DNA of 64,000 bases from Enoplolaimus lenunculus (Eukaryota > Nematoda > Enoplea > Enoplida > Thoracostomopsidae). The position numbers and the translations under genes are program-made. Shown one piece after another: positions 47,041 to 57,066 of this stretch. Location: the NCBI GenBank assembly GCA_030248215.1, contig JASANG010003018.1, forward strand, positions 124,001-188,000, given 5' to 3'. Positions within the stretch are counted from its first letter, which is position 1, and every line of letters starts with the position of its first letter. The notes beneath the pieces are model-generated. The model was given only the letters and a program-made list of their open reading frames with translations. It did no database searches and had not been told where the DNA came from.

Positions 47041-47344
47041 TTACATGGGCAAAATAACATATGGAGCCATTCGTGTAAATTTTTTCCCAAATGTGGTGGG
47101 GCTGGAACCCACGGCTTACCTAAAATATATCACAATTTCTACTTAAAACATAGAATTTGTGTAATGCCTAAAGAACTATACCAAAACTGAATGCTATATT
47201 AAGCCTGCTCTTATGCGGCACCGTTCAAAGGTATAATCACGATAATGCGCTGTGCGCAGTAACATTAATATGTTTGCAAATGCAATAAAGAATGTTACAG
47301 ACACTTCCCCGTGCCCGAGAGGCGTAGTGCTTCCACCATGTATA

Positions 47345-47520
47345 GCTGAACAGCGGCCCGTTTTCAGCTTTACTGCAATACATAAGCTTAAGCCTTAGAC
47401 TAATCTTTGCTTAGACTTAAACCTAAGCTTAATTATATCGCTTATTCTTATTCTTACGTTTAGTCTTAGGCTTACGAGTACGCTTATACTACTGTAACGG
47501 TCCTCAACTATATATGGTCC
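47345..47520. repeat. TTAGGC-type dispersed unit
   Basis: ATAAGCTTAAGCCTTAGAC flank, degenerate hexamers and TACTACTGTAACGGTCC end, as in the other family members. Confidence 0.5.
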
Positions 47521-47652
47521 CAGAAACATCAACTATGACTTTTTAATTCCTTACTGTTTAACTGCGGGCACCGACACACTGGTTCATACGTATGATTACT
47601 CAGATCTTAGTCTGAACATGAACTTGTAATGTGAAGTTTTATTTTTAATAAG

Positions 47653-47868
47653 CTTAAGCCCTATTCACCCGTGCAAGATTTTGCAGCGAGAACTTGTAGC
47701 TGCAACTTGCTCGCAGAACTTGCATTTTTTATCAGCCAATGAGAAAGTGCCTGCAATAAATTCAGTGAACTTGCATGGTTATTCACACGTGAATTAAATA
47801 ACTTGCAAATGCAAGTTGCAGCTGCAAGTTCTCGCATCGAAAACTTATACGTGTGATTAGGGCTTTAT
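47653..47868. mobile_element. Family F MITE, inverted ends CCCTATTCACCCGTG
   Basis: AAGCCCTATTCACCCGTGCAAG and TTATACGTGTGATTAGGGCTT are inverted ends. Inside, GAACTTGTAGCTGCAACTTG faces CAAGTTGCAGCTGCAAGTTC, so the unit is a long imperfect palindrome. Confidence 0.72.
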
Positions 47869-48279
47869 GTTTTGGTTGCAAACGTTGAACGTAGAAATTA
47901 TGTATAAACTCTCGTGTGGATAGCAAGAACCAACTATTCACATTGATAGTGGCAATTATACGACAGATTGTAAACGTTTGTAATAATTTCCTGCTACTGC
48001 ACATCCATCACATGCAACATGTCAACAAACATCATGACAACAATCATTATAAAGTGTAAACTTGCGATTGCGTCCGATGCGTGTAATTTGATACCGGAGA
48101 ATTTCTTGTTTGTACAAATACGCTCATCGATCAATATTTTACAAATAAGCAAAGTGCAAAAATGTACGCTTTGTTCGCAAAAAGAATTTGAAGCCAAAGT
48201 GCACACCCAAGTGAGCCCATTCGATGTAGTGGGTGTAAAGAAAAGTGAAAGACAACACACAAAATAAATTGCCTTGTAT

Positions 48280-49130
48280 TCAAGAAATATGGTCTGAAAT
48301 TTAAGACAGTTATGTCTTGATACAGACTCCAGACATATATGTCAGAAATATTGATCTATAATTTTTCACACTTAATGTCTTAAAGCTAAGACTTTGTTTT
48401 ACGAACGATTAAGAAAAATATTTCTGAAATATAACACAAATATCTCTGAAATATAAGAAAAATATGTCAAGCGAATGACAAAGATTTGCCATGGAAACCG
48501 AATCCAAAATTGGGAGTTAAAGTTCAGCCCAATGCCCTAATTTTGCAACATAAGACACGTCCTAGGCGTAAACTTAAGAAGGGTGAGCCATAGCTCAACT
48601 CGAAATATCTTTGAAATTTGATTATTTATGTATTCTTTTAAGAATATAAACGGAACTACTTTTTTACATACATGAAATTCAGAAAATTAATTCTAGAATT
48701 AAAGATAATTTCTTGAATGAAACAAATTTGTGTCTTATGAATTGGCAAAACCAATTTTTTGAATATATAAGACATTAATGTTTTAACCATTTAAGAAACG
48801 AATTTTTCTGCTGTTTAACGCTATCAATGTCTGAAATACAAGACTTTTATGTTTTGAAAATTTAAAAAAGTAGGGGTCTTGAAATTTTAAGACAATTTAT
48901 TTTTGTGTGCTTAGAAAAGTAAATTTCTATTGTAAATCGTCTTAAATTCTTGTATGCCGATCCTAAAAATGTTTAGACCCCCTGGCAAGGTGAGCTGACT
49001 GCGGGTCCCTAAAAGCTGCGCATGAGCTAAAAAGAGCTGGAGCGTAGGCAAAATTTTACTTTAAGGGCCTTCTTGTAAATTGTCTTGTTTTCAGTCAGGT
49101 ATATAGCCAAGGAACTGCCTTATCTTCTAG
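48280..49130. other. AT-rich DNA with AAGAC/TTTCTGAAATAT motifs, no gene seen
   Basis: Many short repeats of TTTCTGAAATAT and AAGACATTAATG type, similar in texture to 16.45-16.74 kb. This may be another decayed dispersed element, but ends could not be defined. Confidence 0.25.
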
Positions 49131-49652
49131 ATTGTTCTAACCATCGGCGAACCAAATATTTTGACGAATATGACCTGATCTAATTTTCCCCATAACCTGG
49201 TAATATGGATTTTTAATAACGATATTGGAATGTTTCATATTTTTTCCGTGCTGACCGGGTCCAGGCCTAAAATGACCCAATATGGGACAACAAAGTTTTA
49301 GAAGGCGATTCGGTTCAGTTCGCTTCATACTCGATCCATAAAAATTTAGATTGAGTTTAAAAATAGCTCTCATGTATCCACCATCAAAAATCCTTGATTC
49401 GCCACAGCTTAACGGACCGGTGTTTGGTTTTGAAGTGGGGCTTGGCAACCAAAGGTACGACCCTACAGATTTTAGCCATGAATTTCAGAAGTTTGAAACC
49501 ATGTCTATACGTCTGCTTACAGTGTATTTTATGCAATGTTTAGACTAGCAACCGATGCGATTAATTCTCAACAATGTTTTCGCATTTAATCAAGATTATT
49601 TTGCAGTAATGTTTTCACGCCGTGTTTCCATGACATATTACAATGCAGATAC

Positions 49653-49836
49653 ATTGTTGTATAATCGCTTTTTCATGTTTTGTTTTAAATAATCAGGAAC
49701 GTGACATTTGCTACCAAAACACTTTGTGACTCTGCGATTTTGAAAAATACCACGAAGTTTAGCCGCTGCCGGCTCTGTATCATTTAAAGTAACGTTAGAC
49801 CCACAATCAGTGTAAAGACTTAGCATTACGATAACA
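49653..49836 (-). CDS. Possible exon of a secreted cysteine-containing (perhaps ML/NPC2-like) protein
   Basis: Minus-strand segment between acceptor TTTGACTCAG|TG and donor AACAAT|GTATCT. It reads VIVMLSLYTDCGSNV, then about 25 residues later RRVTKCFGSKCHVP. A hydrophobic lead followed by DCGS and a CxxxxC pair resembles the start of ML-domain lipid-binding proteins such as NPC2, where DCGS follows the signal peptide. This is resemblance by eye only; neighbouring exons were not found, and the exon could belong to an unknown secreted protein or be a chance open frame. Confidence 0.3.
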
Positions 49837-50179
49837 CTGAGTCAAAGCTTTGGGCTACGTGTAGGTTTAGACAAATCTTGTCCGAAACTTACGTCTACGC
49901 CTAAACACAAGTTTGTTGTGACAGCCAAACTTAATATTTGGCTCGTAGACAATTTACGTTGAAACGTTTTTCGGTTTTTGTAGCAGTGCTTCGCTTGTCG
50001 TGTAACAAAAACTGCAATCTTTAGTCAGTGAAAAAATTACTAGACCGCATACCATTACACAACCATTACACAACCTATTTTTAAACACTACGACTTCTAC
50101 GACATTCTGTTGCTATTGGTTGGTACTAACGGTCTGCACGACCCCTGTTTGCTTTGCCAAAGTTAATGCCCACGCCCAC

Positions 50180-50250
50180 GCCCACGCCAGGATTCGAACC
50201 TCGACCCTCTTGTGCTCGAGCCAAGCATGCTACCGCTACACTACGCAATC
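50180..50250 (-). repeat. tRNA-like sequence (relic)
   Basis: Read on the minus strand: GATTGCGTAGTGTAGCGGTA (A-box-like), an anticodon-like arm around GCTTGGCTCGAGC and a B-box GAGGTTCGAATCC. Acceptor pairing needs several wobbles and the structure has no proper variable arm, so a tRNA-derived repeat is more likely than a working tRNA. Confidence 0.35.
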
Positions 50251-51014
50251 ATTGCAACAACTTCTTATACCGGTATATGTGCACAGGCATGGCAACATTT
50301 GCTTTACATACATTTACGTGCCCATATACCGACACTATTCACTGATAACAGTTGATTTGCCATATTACAATTTTACATTCATTCTTTCATTTGCACACAC
50401 TCAATGGCGGATCCATGGGGGGCCACCCCGACCGTGCCCCCCAACAGCATCTGGACAAAAATTATATAGCAATTTTGTGACAATAGTTCGTGGTTTGTGT
50501 ATGGGTCAAAAGTAAGTTTATTGCCTGTGAATTTTTGCCCCCCCCCCCATTTTGAGATCCTGGATGCGCACACTAATACGTTTGGTTGACACAAACTAGC
50601 GTAATAGGTCATCAAATTGAGTTATATTAACACCAACGTTACCAATTCCATATTTTAGTTTTACAGAAGTTTGGAAATAAAATTTCTAGCAGTTGTAAAT
50701 ATTAAAAGCATATGGTATAAATAGGTAACGCAAAACAGTACTCGTGCTTTTTATAGAAAAAATGACCCGATCCAGCAGTTTGATTTATATGATAATGGTA
50801 TGGTTAATTTTGTTGTCATCCCTTATTTGATTGATTATTCAAGTGGAGAAAAGACCAGTTTGTGCTTAATATATGTTGATCTGGACTGTTATTGTAAACA
50901 TGTAAGACATGCATGTCTGTGTGTATATGTAAAATGCATTGCAATATATAGTATGCTTTCCGGCAGCATATGGTCGACATATATAGGCGACAACAAAAGT
51001 ACTTGTAGAATCTG

Positions 51015-51110
51015 GGTTACGGTCTGAGTGGCGCATTGGTAACAGAGTCTGCCTGACACGCAGAAGTTCGCTAGTTCAAAACCGCCCGTTAACCTGCTTT
51101 TCCAGCTGCT
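51015..51110 (+). repeat. tRNA-Val-like SINE head, copy 2
   Basis: GGTTACGG and CCCGTTAACC can pair as an acceptor stem. A-box TGGCGCATTGGTAAC, anticodon arm TCTGC-CTGACAC-GCAGA (anticodon GAC, Val) and a degenerate T-arm CTAGTTCAAAACCG follow in the right order. The tail CCTGCTTTTCCAGCTG is shared with 11.08 kb, so this is read as a SINE rather than a functional tRNA. Confidence 0.5.
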
Positions 51111-51627
51111 TCTTAGTAAAAGGACTCAACACCCGTTTCCTTGCTAGACTGATAGTTATGAAACTGTTCAATTGACAATTCTGGCGCATAAATTAAATAC
51201 TTCGAGCTTCTGAAATCTTGTAAGTTTTAGTCCTACATGAATGAATATGAGATTCTCAATTGTTAGTGAACGTACCAGTTAATATTTACAAGTTTTAAAT
51301 CGTTCAGTGTAATCATTGCAATAGTTTTTGATAAGTTATTAAACGCAAATAACCGTTAAAATCAAAGGGGTTAACTAATATTGTCCTGTCTTATGCTTCT
51401 GGTAGAATAAAGTATATAATATTTCAGATTCTCGTTTGCGTCTTATGCTGCAAAAACGCAAAAGGTAAAGAGGGTTAATCGATAAAACTTGGGTATTTCT
51501 ATATTGAAGTTTATCCAGCGGTTATGTTAATAATATGCTATCTAGACAGACAATATTCAATTTGTCTTCAACTCATGTCAAGTTTTTAATGTATATGTGT
51601 AAATCCAGCTACTACCATTCTTTAGTA

Positions 51628-51879
51628 CACAGTAAATGCCAGTGGGTTGATTTTAAAGTCAGAATAAGTTGAATCCACTCAGACGTCTGTGCTTTGAATT
51701 AGGTCTTTCACAACTCAGAATTGTGAGTTGATTGAACTCATTCTGAGTAATCTAACCAACTCAGCCGCAATTAAATAAGCTCAGAGCGAGTGGATCAAAT
51801 CTGTTGTTAACTTTGAAGTAACGTGAAATGACTAATTCGCTCTCTGAGTTGAGTAATCAACTCATCGAAATTTACAGTG
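51628..51879. mobile_element. Family B MITE, copy 2
   Basis: CACAGTAAATGCCAGTGGGT to GAAATTTACAGTG with TA on both sides; the interior is built from AACTCAGAATTGTGAGTTGA-type blocks, matching the element at 5.0 kb. Confidence 0.78.
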
Positions 51880-52059
51880 TACATGGATTTTGCTGAACAC
51901 TCAACATCCATGGCCCAAAAATTTCGGATCGCTTTGTTTTTCTTAAAAACATTTAAAATCTGCTTTTTTGCAATAAACTAGTGTTAAAAACTATTAGAAT
52001 TTGCATAATTTTACAAACATTTGCCGCAAAACAGCTTACTTAGCGCATTGCGATATCGG

Positions 52060-52225
52060 CCACGTCATGTATATGAGCCTGTTCACTGGAGGGAGGGGGG
52101 ACTAAAAGACTTAAACATTGAGAACTAATAACCTTAAATCGTACGCTTATGATTTAGGATTTAAATTAGGCTTAGGTTTAGGCTTATACGTAGTAGACAG
52201 GCCCCTACAGTTAACGTGTGATACC
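52060..52225. repeat. TTAGGC-type dispersed unit (degenerate)
   Basis: ATTTAGGATTTAAATTAGGC, TTAGGTTTAGGCTTATACG and ACAGGCCCCTACAGTTAACG, close to the flank seen in other members. Confidence 0.45.
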
Positions 52226-52289
52226 ATATCAATGACGATGCTTGTGTAATATACCAAGAGTGCATACGTTTATGTGTTTTCCATTGTAG

Positions 52290-52397
52290 CAACTGACAAC
52301 TCAAACGCAGAAGTGGAGTTCCAATTGCTTGCAGAACACTTTGACGAATTTCTTGAAAAGCTTTATAAGCAGAAGGCTTATATCAGCGACTCTATGA
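52290..52397 (+). CDS. Possible isolated internal exon
   Basis: 108-base segment between acceptor TTCCATTGTAG|CA and donor ATGA|GTAAGAG. It reads TDNSNAEVEFQLLAEHFDEF and continues LEKLYKQKAYISDSM in the only frame consistent with both sites. The peptide is acidic and probably helical, with no family recognised. Partner exons were not found. Good splice sites and sensible amino-acid content support it; short length limits confidence. Confidence 0.35.
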   Translation, partial: QLTTQTQKWSSNCLQNTLTNFLKSFISRRLISATL

Positions 52398-52529
52398 GTA
52401 AGAGGTTTTGCTAACATAACCACCTGCTTAACTGAAAATCGATAAAAAACTAACAAATTTTGGATTTTACGGATATAAAAATATGTTTTAACGGGACCAA
52501 TTTTACTTTGTGGGGCGTACTGTATTGCT

Positions 52530-52660
52530 TTTCGTGCAGATCGAGCAGCTTAAGTTTAAGCCTTAGACTATTTCTTGGTTAGGCATATGCTGCGTTTAGA
52601 CACTTACGCTTAGGATTATGCGTATACTACTATTTCGACTCTTTAAGTAACGTTGGTAAT
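52530..52660. repeat. TTAGGC-type dispersed unit (degenerate)
   Basis: GAGCAGCTTAAGTTTAAGCC, CTTAGACTATTTCTTGG and TTACGCTTAGGATTATGCG, then CTACTATTTCGACTC and AAGTAACGTTGG as in subfamily 1. Confidence 0.45.
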
Positions 52661-53036
52661 GCTATTTTTCGGTAAGTACGATGCCTTGTGTTATAAAGGT
52701 CACTAACAACTGGATATTTGCTAGTGACAACGGACTTGAGTTCAACGGCCAAAGGTTCTTATTTCGATATTTCAAGAACTGCAACTGGTGGTGAAGGCCA
52801 AATTTTTTTATCTGTGTTGCATTTCCGCCATAGTTTTCGGCTATCTTTAGACAGAAAACACACTAACAGTTTTTATTGAAATTTTTCGGCAGAGCGTACT
52901 CGTAAGGGAATAATACATCACCAAACTAGTCATCTCATCTATGTCCGTAGTGGAAAATAAAATACACGTCCTTAATTGTAACCTTTCACTCAAATAAAAA
53001 CATTACACAGTCTAAGCATAACATAAAACTTTGGGC

Positions 53037-53150
53037 ATCGGATATTTTTTCATATCCGGATATCCGGCAATTCTTGCCGGATATTTATCCAGATATCCGG
53101 ATATATCCGGATATCCGAATTGAAATTTTCTATTTCGGATATCCGGAACT
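53037..53150. repeat. ATATCCGGAT palindromic repeats, cluster 1
   Basis: Repeated CATATCCGGATATCCGG and AGATATCCGGATAT blocks. Because the unit is itself palindromic, the cluster can form many alternative foldbacks. Confidence 0.8.
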
Positions 53151-53300
53151 CGATTTTGTGTTTTTTGAGTTTCCGAACCTCAATTTTCGTTTCTTAAGCA
53201 CTTGTTTTAACTTGTTGCTCTAAACGAAGTACCCTGACCTCAAGCAAATTGATATGAGCATAAAAGATACAATTCTAAAAATCGGTATTTATTATGCCAG

Positions 53301-53721
53301 TACTGTAGTGACCCGAATAAGAAGGGGTACCCATTTTGAGTCCCAATCAATAGGAGTCCGTATCCCTAATAAGAGTCCGTGAGCGCATAGAGTCCCAAAA
53401 CCCTGATTAGAGTTTATAAATGTCAATTATTACTAATTGTAGCGCATAAAGACTCCAGAACCAAATAAAGGTGAGGTCAAAACTTTGAAGCGTACTTAAG
53501 TTTTCAAAGTACGTTCCTAATAATAACCTTGCATTATGGCTAAAGCTTTTGATATAAGACAAATAAACATTCAATTCAATGGTTAGTTACAATACCGGAT
53601 ATATGTGTTACGAAGTGTGGCGGAGGACGGGATAAAAATAAATAACAGTCCGTAACCGAATAACAGGGGGTTCCCTCAGCAGAGGTCAAATAAATATAGT
53701 CCCCCCTTAGTCACTACAGTA
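53301..53721. mobile_element. Family C MITE copy 4
   Basis: TACTGTAGTGACCCGAATAA at the left, CCTTAGTCACTACAGTA at the right, with the shared CAATCAATAGGAGTCC interior. Confidence 0.83.
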
Positions 53722-54164
53722 CTTCAATAGTTCTGGGTATTCAGCTTAGAAGATTGCTACAGATACTAAATAAATACTTGCGTTGACAACTTAAAATTGA
53801 GCTGATTTGGCTTGTCCTTTGCCTTATTTAAACCACAGCAATAGAGATTTCGTCGAATATAACTCTTCCCTCGAACTATATATACTTGAATCGTGTTAAT
53901 TCCAAGAACATAAGGTAGGGGTTCTCAGACATTTTTCTTATCCGGACCGGATATCCGGTGTTCATCTGTAGTCTATATCATGCTGTTCTCGGTAAGCTTG
54001 CTAAAATCATTCTCGGATACGCGAAGTGTTAACTCAGAAATACGTTGTGTTAAATAAAACCACTAAAACGTCCCAGAGATAAATTAGCGTTGCATTGAAT
54101 TACGGATAAAGCTAGACCTGTGGGAAACCCAGCCGTATATCGAATTCTACAGAAACTCAGGCCC

Positions 54165-54270
54165 ATGTTACTTTTAGGGCCGTTGAGTTTTCTATTATTA
54201 CAATTTTTGCTAAGGCTTAGGAATACGTTTAATGTTCTGTTACGCTCCTAAAAGTAACATTGCCCGAAAT
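54165..54270. mobile_element. TTAGGC-bearing MITE, subfamily 1 (short)
   Basis: CCCATGTTACTTTTAGGGCC and GCTCCTAAAAGTAACATTGCC are inverted ends; a single TAAGGCTTAGGAATACG block remains inside. Confidence 0.6.
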
Positions 54271-54439
54271 TCAATGAAGGACCCACCAGTTTTATTAAAT
54301 GTCAGAGCGTCAAAAAATAGAACACGAAACTGATTGAGACGAAATAGCAACGAATTGCATCCAAATACCGCATTTTTTTCGTTAGCTCCAGATACTTTGA
54401 CGATGAAACGAAACAGATTCTTCCAAAAAATTTTTAAAC

Positions 54440-54545
54440 AAAAGCATTTCGGATATCCGGATATATCCGGATACACTTTTCAGTTCGGATACATATCCGG
54501 ATATTTTTCATATCCGGATAACCGGATATCCAGATATCCGGTGCC
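54440..54545. repeat. ATATCCGGAT palindromic repeats, cluster 2
   Basis: TTTCGGATATCCGGATATAT, CATATCCGGATAACCGG and related blocks; the same motif as at 53.04-53.15 kb and, briefly, at 53.94 kb. Confidence 0.8.
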
Positions 54546-54901
54546 CATTTATAATAAAACTGGAGAAAACAAGTTTCAACAAAAAAATGTTATACTTAAA
54601 AGTTTGTACCACAGTAAAAATCACACTAACTAATTTGTATACCACACGCTCTTGTTAAAAACAGCTTGGAACGCAGCTCAAAATACGTATGTGGTGCGTT
54701 CCAGTTATATAGATTATGCATACCGTCATTTGCACTTGTTCCACTAACGCAGTTTAAACTTTAACTGCTCTAACAGACCTTAAATACTTAGGGCCTATAT
54801 TGACTTTGTAAACCCATTGCATGAATTTGAATGGAGCCCCATCACACACTAGCACGGCCATACCAGTAACTCAAGTTTCTACTTGCCTCTGCCTTTCCAT
54901 C

Positions 54902-55255
54902 TTACTCTCTAAAAACTTAAACTTAAATTATACCTTAACTAAACTTGAATTTCAGTTTAAGTAAAACTTAAATGGCTGGACGGACTAACTAAACTAAAAT
55001 TTTAAGTTTTACTTGAACTAACATGTTTTTAAGTTTAACACGAGTTTAAGTAAGCTTATTTTTAGATTAAGTAACAAGTTCAGCCGTGTATCTAAGAGTT
55101 CAATAAATAAGTTTAGCTTAAACTGAAAATATGTAAGATTTTAAATGAGTTTAAGCATAAACCTATCGGTTAGCTTAGTTAATCTAAAAAGTTAGTTTAA
55201 TACCGGTGGATTAGCTTAAGCTTAAATCAAGTTAGTTTAAGCTTTTAGAGAGTAC
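54902..55255. mobile_element. Family D MITE, copy 2
   Basis: TACTCTCTAAAAACTTAAAC to TTAAGCTTTTAGAGAGTA, about 350 bp, with interior AAATGGCTGGACGGACTAAC shared with the copy at 5.8 kb. It ends just before the composition shift. Confidence 0.8.
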
Positions 55256-56080
55256 TGCAACTTTCAAGGTGGAAATAAGAATTGCTGCCTACTCTCAGCA
55301 CTCTTAACTTCACTCGGTGTTAGCCTTTAATCAGGACGAGAAATCTCCCATGTCCGGAGTGGGCACATTCTGAGTCGACATTCTTGGAGGTAATGGCGAA
55401 ATTTCCAAAAAGTCCTGTGTATATAGCAAAGGCAAGCAAACAGAATCCGAACCTCATCCCAAGGGTGATTCGATTAGCCACATCCGAGTCACCCATTTCC
55501 GTAGAAGGATACGACCGTATCGACCTACAGTGCTATGATAAAACGTCCTTTTACTGCCACCCCGAGAAGCGAAGGCAGAACCTCCGTGCTATCACGGTGG
55601 GCTTACACGGACACAGACAACCAACATTTGGTATTGTGTGCGTCTCAGGTATTGTTGTTGTTGTTGTAGGTACCGGGTGTGTGGCTCCGGACCTCATTTG
55701 CATAGCGGACACACGATTTTGGGTGTCGGCGAAATGCAAATGAGGTCGGGATATGGAGATGGGTAGCCAGGACCGGAATCAGTTTTGACTTGGAAGCTGG
55801 TGAGATTGGTGACTCTAATTTGGTGTGTTTAATTGCGCGTGTATTTGTATAAGTTTCTTGGTTTGACAGTCTCAGGCGGTGAAGCGGAAGTATTGGTAAC
55901 TAAGGTTGAATTCAACTCGGTTAAGTATAGTCACGGTGGCATAGGATGTGAAGGAAATTACGGCGTTGCGGATTTAATCGGCATTGCGCAAGGCGCGGAA
56001 TTTACCCAGTATCGGATACTGGTGTTATGTGTTAAACGGGAAACTTGGGAGTTACCGGAGAACCTGGGGAAAAGTAGTCT

Positions 56081-56227
56081 AATAAATCTAACGGGGTTAG
56101 ATTTATTATTCTACGACGGCTGGACCAAATCTAACGGGGTTAGATTGGTCGGAAATTTGGTGTAACTCTAACGGGGTTAGAGTACACGGTTTAACAGGGT
56201 GTGATTCTAACGGGGTTAGAATTACAC
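56081..56227 (+). repeat. Four hairpins with invariant core TCTAAC-GGG-GTTAGA
   Basis: Positions 56081-56107, 56123-56150, 56160-56187 and 56199-56227. The core TCTAAC-GGG-GTTAGA is constant (TTCTAAC in the fourth). The outer stems differ: AATAAA/TTTATT, GACCAA/TTGGTC, GTGTA/TACAC and GTGTGA/TTACAC, the last pairing through one G-U. The second and third have one bulged A. Confidence 0.9.
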
Positions 56228-56608
56228 GGATTCTGGAAAACGGCAAAAATATTAGTAACGGTAAAGCCAGTGGCTGGATTAAACCAGATTCAGGCGTCGG
56301 CTTTAAGGATTCCGGCTCAGGTCGCCAGTTAAATTGCATAACCTGTAATTTGCTGGTATCGAATATTGAATATTTAGTGTCATACGGGTTTCGGGTTGGG
56401 GTTTCTAATAAACATTTACCGGAAGCGTTTACTAAATCAGAGCGATAAGCATACATCGAGGAAAGAACATAACAGGCGATACAGGGTACAGGCTTAAGAC
56501 AAAATCACGAACTTCTCACATGGTGACCACGACGGCCTCGATGCTGATTTAGTTGGTGGTCGGTGTGAAAAGGAATAGTTGGAAAAAGGAGAAAGGAATT
56601 TCTGGAGA

Positions 56609-56757
56609 GTAAAAGGAAAAGGTTGTTATTGGAAACACAGGATCTGAACGATCGTGTTGTGGAAAATAACAAGGAGTACAGGCTGAAAAAGGAAAAGGCT
56701 GTTATTGGAAACACAGGCTCTGAACGATCGTGTTGTTGAAAATAACAGGGAGTACAG
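56609..56757 (+). repeat. Two tandem ~74-bp units in the leader
   Basis: The block TTATTGGAAACACAGG and then CTGAACGATCGTGTTGT occurs twice in a row with a few differences. Confidence 0.85.
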
Positions 56758-57066
56758 GCGGAAAAGGAAATTGGGCTGTGAGTATCTAGTGCGCGAAAGG
56801 GCAATAGATACTGACATTACTGGATAGTACAGGTTGTGAATTAGTTCGACGGTTATACTTGGGGCTGTGCCGCAAGTACGTGGAACTGGTTCAGGAGTTA
56901 ACGGATTGAAATCAGGCGGAAAAGGAAATCGGTGAAATTGGGCTGTGAGTATCTAGTGCGCGAAAAGGCAACAGATACTGACATTACTGGATAGTACAGG
57001 CTGTGAATTAGTTCGACGGTTATACTTGGGGCTGTGCCGCAAGTACGTGGAACTAGTTCAGGAACA
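56755..57066 (+). repeat. Two ~165-bp units in the leader
   Basis: From GGCGGAAAAGGAAAT through AGTATCTAGTGCGCGAAA, GTTCGACGGTTATACTTGG and CCGCAAGTACGTGGAACT, the sequence is repeated once. Each unit carries the same two hairpins. Confidence 0.88.

Noticed and set aside
48019-48267. Open frames of about 80 codons on both strands
   Set aside because: Neither strand has clear splice partners or a recognisable domain; it could be an exon but the strand cannot be chosen.
51015-51094. Functional tRNA-Val gene
   Set aside because: T-arm is degenerate, and a tail is shared with another tRNA-like repeat at 11.08 kb, as expected of a SINE.
55324-55743. Plus-strand frame of about 140 codons at the start of the GC-rich island
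   Set aside because: Its 3' part runs through the 55690-55747 inverted repeat and a TTG repeat, and the product matches nothing I recognise; treated as leader DNA rather than a gene.
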